The notes below the pieces were generated by a model. That model saw only the letters and a program-made list of their open reading frames with translations. It was not told the origin of the DNA and made no database searches. A stretch of DNA of 39,098 nucleotides from Clostridiaceae bacterium. Lineage in GTDB: Bacteria > Bacillota > Clostridia > Tissierellales > Sporanaerobacteraceae. This document shows positions 34,301 through 39,098 of this stretch, one piece after another. Positions within the stretch are counted from its first letter, which is position 1; every line of letters begins with the position of its first letter. The stretch covers positions 1 to 39,098 of the forward strand of contig JAHXQP010000027.1 in assembly GCA_019391515.1 (NCBI GenBank), given 5' to 3'. The translations under genes were made by a program, and so were the position numbers.

Positions 34301-34638
34301 AAGTAACACAAGAAGAAGTAGATAATGCAGTAAAGGCAATAAAAACAGCAATATCTAACTTAGAAGATAAAGAAGAACCTGTTAAGCCAACTGAACCAAA
34401 TGATAAGGACTCAGAAAAACCAATAAAACCAACTAAGCCAAATAAACCAAATAAACCAGGAACAATAGATAAAGTAGATAATAAACCAACTAAACCTAAA
34501 GTAGAAGATAAACCAGCTAAAACATCACTTCCTAAAACAGGACAATCTTCTATGTTGTGGTTAAGTATTTTAGGAATGATCCTATTAGCAGTTGGGGCAA
34601 ACCTATGGATAAATAAAAGAAAAGAAAAAGAGGCATAA
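31342..34638 (+). CDS. Wall-anchored surface protein: LRR_5 repeats + DUF4430 + Ig-like repeats + LPKTG
   Basis: From a TTG start (GGGAGGG 5 bases upstream) the protein has 1,098 residues. An upstream in-frame ATG at 31285 lies in the terminator loop and is not used. Order: signal peptide (1-30), an N-terminal beta domain (about 32-140), LRR_5 repeats (about 148-391), a linker domain, DUF4430 (about 528-693; MSGWMYAVNNVFPNVG, DGDVMRVQFT), a FIVAR-like module (694-760), two near-identical bacterial Ig-like domains of the Big_4 type (about 766-845 and 855-934), another FIVAR module, a Pro/Lys/Thr-rich wall spacer and LPKTG at 1063-1067 with membrane segment and basic tail. Controlled by riboswitch B2. 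Likely corrinoid capture at the wall. Confidence 0.87.
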   Translation: MKNKSIRKCLSFLMAFTMIFSTISFSFAEGLEADKDTVKLDKEEIELGETLTLKIHIADYKPAINSTDVHAKAFMYKNGKMVKDGRRPWQIGVVNDDINENGDGEIGISIPESYGIGEYEIEVQWMNSLTKTTKLSFTVKEVEPNIFEFNKETGTITKYTGSSKDVTIPEEIDGVKVKKIGSGVFASKELESVTILNGIEKIGERAFLGNQLKSVEIPDSVTYIDKLAFAGNELTNVKFSKILTSIGVEAFKDNKLEEVEIPNSVKNIDRSAFQNNKLTKANIPDNLEGIGYHAFANNQLEKVTIPGSLKKVDNHAFADNQIKELAIQDGVEILYWSAFANNQLTEVNIPSSVITIASGAFNNNQLTKINIPSSVETIEEEAFSNNRILQGNALIDNHEKDVDIEEGAFYNNGTDGKTEITPIFLKDQVMDGTPTIETTLKSMTTKADKITFDLWAKDHSGNKISTSNVKATNNGKPVGINWDDEEKTSYTLNLEIGTNNVEIKVNYNGKDYVENYTLIREEAEDGEVIGTFTFSMEASTVGLGYLIEPIQVNIHKGRNAAQELDEIIRTHGYKYEKTGSLESSFYLATLLDGENKIYKVKPRIPDELKRKLEENSVPYDEEDYNPEWGLGEFDFNFMSGWMYAVNNVFPNVGFADKYLQDGDVMRVQFTLAYGNDIGGADAMGGGYENNMFPKVNKDELTKKVAEINSNSRKEEYLKVKRVKDAYDESIRVLQAFGVSQEEIDKTLENLETAINNVSQVVSVKEIEEIEVDYGTSKEEVIEKLPTKITLNLSNGTKEEVDVTWTSEEYAENKAGDYTFAGSYELPEGVIGKKPEVNVKVTVKEEVITIKEISQIEEIEVNYGTSKEEVIEKLPIKITLNLSNGTKEEVDITWTSEEYAENKAGDYTFVGSYELPEGVTGKKPEVNVKVTVKEEPVPEVDKSKLEEILKSVEGLETEGKTEESVKALEEAISLGKEILVKEEVTQEEVTQEEVDNAVKAIKTAISNLEDKEEPVKPTEPNDKDSEKPIKPTKPNKPNKPGTIDKVDNKPTKPKVEDKPAKTSLPKTGQSSMLWLSILGMILLAVGANLWINKRKEKEA
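33640..34143 (+). repeat. Tandem 267-base repeat encoding Ig-like (Big_4) domains
   Basis: Bases 33640-33876 and 33907-34143 are nearly identical, offset by 267 bases (89 codons). A third, more diverged copy of the same module is in the next gene at about 38370-38600. High nucleotide identity points to recent duplication or gene conversion. Confidence 0.85.
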
Positions 34639-34689
34639 ATCTCTTAGTTGTTATTTATAATTTTGTATTTTAAAACAATTTAACTTTAT

Positions 34690-34830
34690 ATAAAAAGAAA
34701 GCCAAATTAATTTATATTAGGCAAGATATATATTATTATCTTTCTGGAATCAGGTGATAATCCTGAGCAGATGCGCTACCGTAAGATTATAGTAATTAAT
34801 TATAATTAAGTCGGGAACAGATTCTTTGGA
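34690..34830 (+). ncRNA. Cobalamin-riboswitch-like element, compact variant (copy B3)
   Basis: More diverged than B1 and B2, but the key blocks remain: AAAGAAAGCC, a hairpin-forming AT-rich arm, ATCAGGTGATAATCCTGAGCAG, ATGCGCTACCGTAA, and TTAAGTCGGGAACAGATTCTTT. Changes lie mainly in the peripheral stems. It begins about 50 bases after the preceding stop and precedes the largest surface protein. A sequence between the aptamer and terminator (TTTGTTTTAAGTAAAGTT) is also shared with B1 and B2. Confidence 0.75.
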
Positions 34831-34889
34831 ATGGAGAACGAGCCACGCAAATAGGCTTTGTTTTAAGTAAAGTTTTACAGCATATATAG

Positions 34890-34932
34890 AGCTTCCATTG
34901 AGAATGAATTTATTTTTGATGGAAGCTTTTTA
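34890..34932 (+). terminator. Terminator of riboswitch B3
   Basis: AGCTTCCAT (34890-34898) pairs with ATGGAAGCT (34919-34927) followed by TTTTTATT. The stem sequence has changed relative to B1 and B2 while the pairing is kept, which supports its role. Confidence 0.88.
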
Positions 34933-35003
34933 TTATAAAAAAACTTTAATATATATATAATGTTTTATAAATATTTTAAACATAATGAAAGGAGAGATTT
35001 GAG

Positions 35004-38000
35004 TTGAAACAAGATACTAAAAGATTTTTATCTCTTATAATTGTTTTTGCAATGACTCTTTCAACTGTAAGTTTTTCATTTGCAGAAACATTAGCAGCAG
35101 ATAAAAGTACATTGGAATTAGACAAAGAAGAAGTATTACCAGGAGAAACATTGACGTTAAAGATGCATTTAGCGGACTTTGAACCATCAGGAGGTTCATC
35201 AGGTGGTCCTCCAATAAGTGTATGTAATGTACATATATATAAAGAGGGCGAAATGCTAAATATTAATGGAAGACCAAGAGTAGCTATATTTGAAAAGGAT
35301 GTAGATTCAAATGGAGATGCAGAACTAAAGATAAATATTCCAGAAGAATTTGAACCAGGAGAATATCAATTACAAACAACGTTTTTAGGAGCAGAAGGTA
35401 GTCCTGAAGTAAAACTACCATTTACAGTAAAAGCAGCAGATAAAAGTACAGCAGAACTAGACAAAACAAAAATAATAGCGGGAGACTATTTTGATTCATT
35501 AAAGTTAAAAGTACATTTAGCAGGTTTTAAACCATCAGAAAACGTACCAGATGGTGTGCCAATGAGTGCTTGTACCGTGCGAATGTATAAAACTGATTCT
35601 GATACAGAAGTATGGTCAGGTTCTATACTTGAAAAAGATGTGGATTCAAATGGAGATGCAGAATTAGAGATAGCTATACCCCAGGAATTTGAAGGTGGGG
35701 AATATGAGTTACATGCAATTTTATTTGGGGCAACAGATATCCCAACAATAAAACTACCTTTCAAAGTAATAGCATATTCAAGTATTGCCAAGGTTGAATT
35801 TGAAGAAGAAATAGAATATGGAGAAATAGATAGTGATGTAATTGATTCATTTTACATAGGTCCTAAATATCTCCATGGTGAGTTTATGAGAGATGGAAAA
35901 ATAGAAGTAAAGTTAAATGGTGAAAAGTTAGAGTATTCAAGTATAAATTCAGGGGCATATGGAAATGGTCGTCATATATATAAGAATGTACGTTTTACTA
36001 AACATGATAACGTACTTGAAGTTAAGGTTTTTGACTCAGAAGGTAATCAATTAAAAGTTAAAGACGATTATGGAGAATATGTAGATACATTAATTAAACA
36101 TGTAATAAATACCAGTAGATTCGAAGATGATGAAGAACCGCTTGAAATCAAAAATGTGGTTTATTATGACAGCAATGAAGATGGAAAAATTGGGAATGGG
36201 GATAAATTAGTTATTTCCTTTAATAAAGAAATAAAGTTATCAGAAGATTTAGGAACAAGTAAACTTTTTGATGCAGGAACAATAAAATTAACAGATGAAG
36301 TAAAGGTTGATGGATTTGATTTAACAATAGGGGTTGCAGATAGTCCTAGTGCTAGTTTTTATAATAAGGAAAATCATATAAAATCAGGAATTAATATTTC
36401 ATCTATTACTGATTTAAATGGAAATTCAATAAAGATGCCTAAAGATGGAATAAAGGTACAAGTTCCTAAAGTTGATAAATTAAAGATAGTAGAGGCAGAA
36501 GTAGTTAAAGATAAAGGAAATAGCAGTGATAAGTTTGAAATAGAAGACAAAATAGTATTTAAAACAAATAGACCAGTAAATGCACTAGAGGAAATGGTTC
36601 CAGGGAATTTTATATTATATAAAGAGAATGACAGAGTAGGATTTATGGGAGATATTGAAGAATATGTAAAGTCAAGTGATGGTGGAAAAGAAATAACGTT
36701 AACAGTGTCAAAACTAGACAAAGATTGGCTAGAATCTAAAATAGAAGATTTTAAAACCTTCAGCGTAGAAAAAGTAGAACATAATTCAGCATTTGCGGAT
36801 GCTTATGGAAATGTATTAGATACATCAGAAACTAAAGGGATAGAGCTTAAATTTAAAGACAAAGAAGCTCCAAAGATAGGAGTAGAAGGGCTAATAGATG
36901 GACAAAGAGTATTAATACCAGATGTTGATTTTAAAGTTAAAGTTACGGATAATATTGATTTAGATATAGAACCTATAGTTAAATTAAATGAAGAAATTAT
37001 AACAGGAACTAATGGAGAATATAAAGTAGTATTAGAAGATGGAGAAAATACAATTACTATAGAAGCAACAGATGTGGCAGGAAATAAATCTGATATAACA
37101 TATAAATTGATATATAAAGTAAAAACAAAAGGGGAAATAACTGCTGAAATAGATAAAGCATTACCTGATGCAGTAGCTTATGCTACAGTAAATAATTATA
37201 GTAATGACTGGGTAACAGCTGGGCTAGGAAGATTGGATAACTATAAGGACAAAATATCTTCTAATTACTTGGATGATACAGCTAAAACAGTTAAAGCATT
37301 GGCAGCACAACAGGATAAAGGTGGTAACTTTAAAGTTACAGATTTTGAAAGAATTACAATGGGAGTAAATGCAGCAGGAGGAGATCCAACAGATATAGAT
37401 GGTATAAATATGATAGAAAGAATATATAATCCAAGAAAAAGAGATAACGGAGATTATATTTCTAGACAAGGTCTTAATGCTGTAATATGGGGACTTATAG
37501 CAGTGGATTCAGGAAGCTATAATATACCAGATGATGCAGAATGGAACAGAGATAGATTTATTCAAGAAATATTAGACAATGAATGTCATAATAATAACCA
37601 TCCTATATTGAAAGGTAAAAAAGGTGGCTGGCAATATGGTGGAAAGGCTTCAATAGATCCAGATATGACTGGAATGGCTATGATAGCATTAGCTCCATAT
37701 AATAAAGATGAATATCCAGAAGTTCAAGCAGCAATAAATAGAGCAGTAAAAAATCTATCTTTAATTCAAAGGGAAGATGGTGGATATGCATCCTGGGGAA
37801 CAATAAACTCGGAATCTTGTGTTCAAGTAATAATGGGACTTTGTGCAAATAATATTGATCCTATAGGAGAAGAATTTACTAAAAAAGGTGGAAATGCAGT
37901 TGATGCTTTATTAAGTTTTAAGGTAGATGGTACTGGTTTTGCCCATGCCGAAATGGGTGGAGAACTACATCCTAATGGCATGGCTAATGAACAAGCACTA

Positions 38001-39098
38001 TACGGACTATCACAATTGTTATACAGTTTTGATGGAAATGAAGGTAGTATATTTAAATGGGAAGACAAAGACGCACCATTGATAGAGATACTAAATTTAG
38101 AAGATAAAACTGTTGAAGAAGAAATATTGAAATTTAAGGTAACTGCTAAAGATTACGTAGATGGAGAAGTAGAACCAGTTGTTAAGATAAATGAAGAAGC
38201 TATATCAGGTGAAGATGGAAATTATCAAGTGAAATTAAAAGAAGGAAAGAATACAATAACAATAAGAGCATTGGATAGTGCAGGAAATGAAAGAAACAAA
38301 ACATATGAAATAATTTATGAAAAAGAGAAAGTAACAGTAGATTCAATAGAGTTGATAAATGGCATAGAATTAGATTATGGAACAAGCAAAGAAGAAGTAT
38401 TAGAAAAATTGCCAGCTAAAGTTATATTAAACTTAAGCAATGGAACTAAAGAAGAAGCAGATGTAAATTGGACAAATGAAGACTATGCTGAAAACAAAGC
38501 AGGAGACTATACATTTGTAGGAAGCTATGAATTGCCAGAAGGAGTAACGGGAGAGAAACCAGAAGTAAATGTAAAAGTAAAAGTAAGAGTAAAAGAAGAA
38601 CCAAAGCCAGAAGTGAATAAAGATAAATTAAAAGAAATAATAAATAAGACAGAAAAACTAGATTTAGAAAATAAAACAGAGGAAAGTATTAAAGCATTAA
38701 ACGAAGCAATAGCAAAGGGTAAAGAAATACTTAATAAAAAGGAAATGACTCAAGAAGATGTAGATAGTGCAGTAGAAGCAATTAAATATGCAATAAATAG
38801 TTTGAAAGATAAGGAAGAACCAGTTAAACCAACTGAGCCAACTGAACCACAAGAACCAAATGATAAGGACTTGGAAAAACCAATAAACCCAACTAAACCA
38901 CAAAAACCAAATAAACCAGGAACAATAGATAAGGGGGACAATAAACCAACTAAACCTAATGTAGAAGATAAACCAGCTAAAACATCACTTCCTAAAACAG
39001 GACAATCCTCTATGCTGTGGCTAAGTATTTTAGGAATAATCCTATTAGTAGTTGGAGCTAAACTATGGATAGATAAAAGAAAAGAAAAAGAAGCATAA
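35004..39098 (+). CDS. Giant wall-anchored surface protein with alpha/alpha-toroid (intrinsic-factor-like) domain and LPKTG
   Basis: From a TTG start (AAAGGAGAG upstream) the protein has 1,364 residues and ends at the last base of the window. Order: signal peptide (1-28), two related beta domains (about 30-140 and 145-255; each with EKDVDSNGDAEL), a long beta-rich region, an Ig-like domain (about 622-700), an all-helical toroid (about 712-1012) with repeated turns QQDKGGNF, KKGGWQYGG, REDGGYASWG and VDGTGFAHAE, a second Ig-like domain, a Big_4 domain, a FIVAR module, a Pro-rich spacer and LPKTG (1329). The toroid resembles the prenyltransferase/terpene cyclase superfamily that includes the alpha domain of intrinsic factor and transcobalamin. 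No DUF4430 is present here. Controlled by riboswitch B3; role in cobalamin binding is inferred. Confidence 0.85.
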   Translation: MKQDTKRFLSLIIVFAMTLSTVSFSFAETLAADKSTLELDKEEVLPGETLTLKMHLADFEPSGGSSGGPPISVCNVHIYKEGEMLNINGRPRVAIFEKDVDSNGDAELKINIPEEFEPGEYQLQTTFLGAEGSPEVKLPFTVKAADKSTAELDKTKIIAGDYFDSLKLKVHLAGFKPSENVPDGVPMSACTVRMYKTDSDTEVWSGSILEKDVDSNGDAELEIAIPQEFEGGEYELHAILFGATDIPTIKLPFKVIAYSSIAKVEFEEEIEYGEIDSDVIDSFYIGPKYLHGEFMRDGKIEVKLNGEKLEYSSINSGAYGNGRHIYKNVRFTKHDNVLEVKVFDSEGNQLKVKDDYGEYVDTLIKHVINTSRFEDDEEPLEIKNVVYYDSNEDGKIGNGDKLVISFNKEIKLSEDLGTSKLFDAGTIKLTDEVKVDGFDLTIGVADSPSASFYNKENHIKSGINISSITDLNGNSIKMPKDGIKVQVPKVDKLKIVEAEVVKDKGNSSDKFEIEDKIVFKTNRPVNALEEMVPGNFILYKENDRVGFMGDIEEYVKSSDGGKEITLTVSKLDKDWLESKIEDFKTFSVEKVEHNSAFADAYGNVLDTSETKGIELKFKDKEAPKIGVEGLIDGQRVLIPDVDFKVKVTDNIDLDIEPIVKLNEEIITGTNGEYKVVLEDGENTITIEATDVAGNKSDITYKLIYKVKTKGEITAEIDKALPDAVAYATVNNYSNDWVTAGLGRLDNYKDKISSNYLDDTAKTVKALAAQQDKGGNFKVTDFERITMGVNAAGGDPTDIDGINMIERIYNPRKRDNGDYISRQGLNAVIWGLIAVDSGSYNIPDDAEWNRDRFIQEILDNECHNNNHPILKGKKGGWQYGGKASIDPDMTGMAMIALAPYNKDEYPEVQAAINRAVKNLSLIQREDGGYASWGTINSESCVQVIMGLCANNIDPIGEEFTKKGGNAVDALLSFKVDGTGFAHAEMGGELHPNGMANEQALYGLSQLLYSFDGNEGSIFKWEDKDAPLIEILNLEDKTVEEEILKFKVTAKDYVDGEVEPVVKINEEAISGEDGNYQVKLKEGKNTITIRALDSAGNERNKTYEIIYEKEKVTVDSIELINGIELDYGTSKEEVLEKLPAKVILNLSNGTKEEADVNWTNEDYAENKAGDYTFVGSYELPEGVTGEKPEVNVKVKVRVKEEPKPEVNKDKLKEIINKTEKLDLENKTEESIKALNEAIAKGKEILNKKEMTQEDVDSAVEAIKYAINSLKDKEEPVKPTEPTEPQEPNDKDLEKPINPTKPQKPNKPGTIDKGDNKPTKPNVEDKPAKTSLPKTGQSSMLWLSILGIILLVVGAKLWIDKRKEKEA

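Overview
The window is AT-rich, uses strong GGAGG-type ribosome binding sites and occasional TTG/GTG starts, carries LPxTG wall-anchored proteins and a glycyl-radical hydroxyproline pathway. Together these point to an anaerobic, protein-fermenting low-GC Gram-positive of the Clostridia/Tissierellia type. The exact genus cannot be read from the sequence.

Region 1 (1-10,640) is a hydroxyproline and proline scavenging cluster. trans-3-hydroxy-L-proline is handled by a proline-racemase-fold dehydratase plus an ornithine-cyclodeaminase-family (Delta1-pyrroline-2-carboxylate) reductase. trans-4-hydroxy-L-proline is handled by the glycyl radical dehydratase HypD, its activase HypE and pyrroline-5-carboxylate reductase ProC. 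Both routes end in L-proline. A cupin-XRE regulator, a sodium:solute symporter and an Xaa-Pro aminopeptidase complete the set, so the likely diet is collagen-type peptides.

Region 2 (10,643-13,684) is a decayed nested pair of group II introns. The outer intron lies just behind the terminator of the peptidase gene. The inner one is inserted in the YADD-encoding part of the outer intron's reverse transcriptase. Both reverse transcriptases are broken. An 830-base AT-rich stretch without clear genes follows; it holds a perfect 24-bp palindrome and two related copies of a very short reading frame.

Region 3 (14,515-18,470) is a radical SAM/SPASM peptide-maturase-like protein followed by an ABC-2 exporter (one ATPase, two permeases). 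This looks like a small modified-peptide (RiPP) locus whose precursor is not obvious. A converging small gene of unknown function and recX, then a DUF881 gene, separate it from region 4.

Region 4 (20,435-39,098) is the most remarkable part: about 18.7 kb built around five cobalamin-riboswitch-like elements (two canonical, three of a compact variant), each followed by a terminator hairpin. It encodes three very large LPxTG wall proteins, one membrane-tethered protein, a complete ECF transporter (EcfT, fused EcfAA, a substrate-binding S component) and an LRR_5 protein. Three of the proteins carry the DUF4430 domain, which is related to the beta domain of transcobalamin/intrinsic factor. The last one carries an alpha/alpha-toroid domain resembling the alpha domain of those vitamin B12 carriers. 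My reading is a corrinoid capture-and-uptake machine of a Gram-positive cell: wall-anchored and membrane-tethered carrier-like modules pass cobalamin to an ECF importer, under repression by cobalamin. The region grew by segmental duplication: the first riboswitch/LRR/riboswitch unit has lost its LRR gene, leaving two different riboswitches in tandem in front of the first surface protein.
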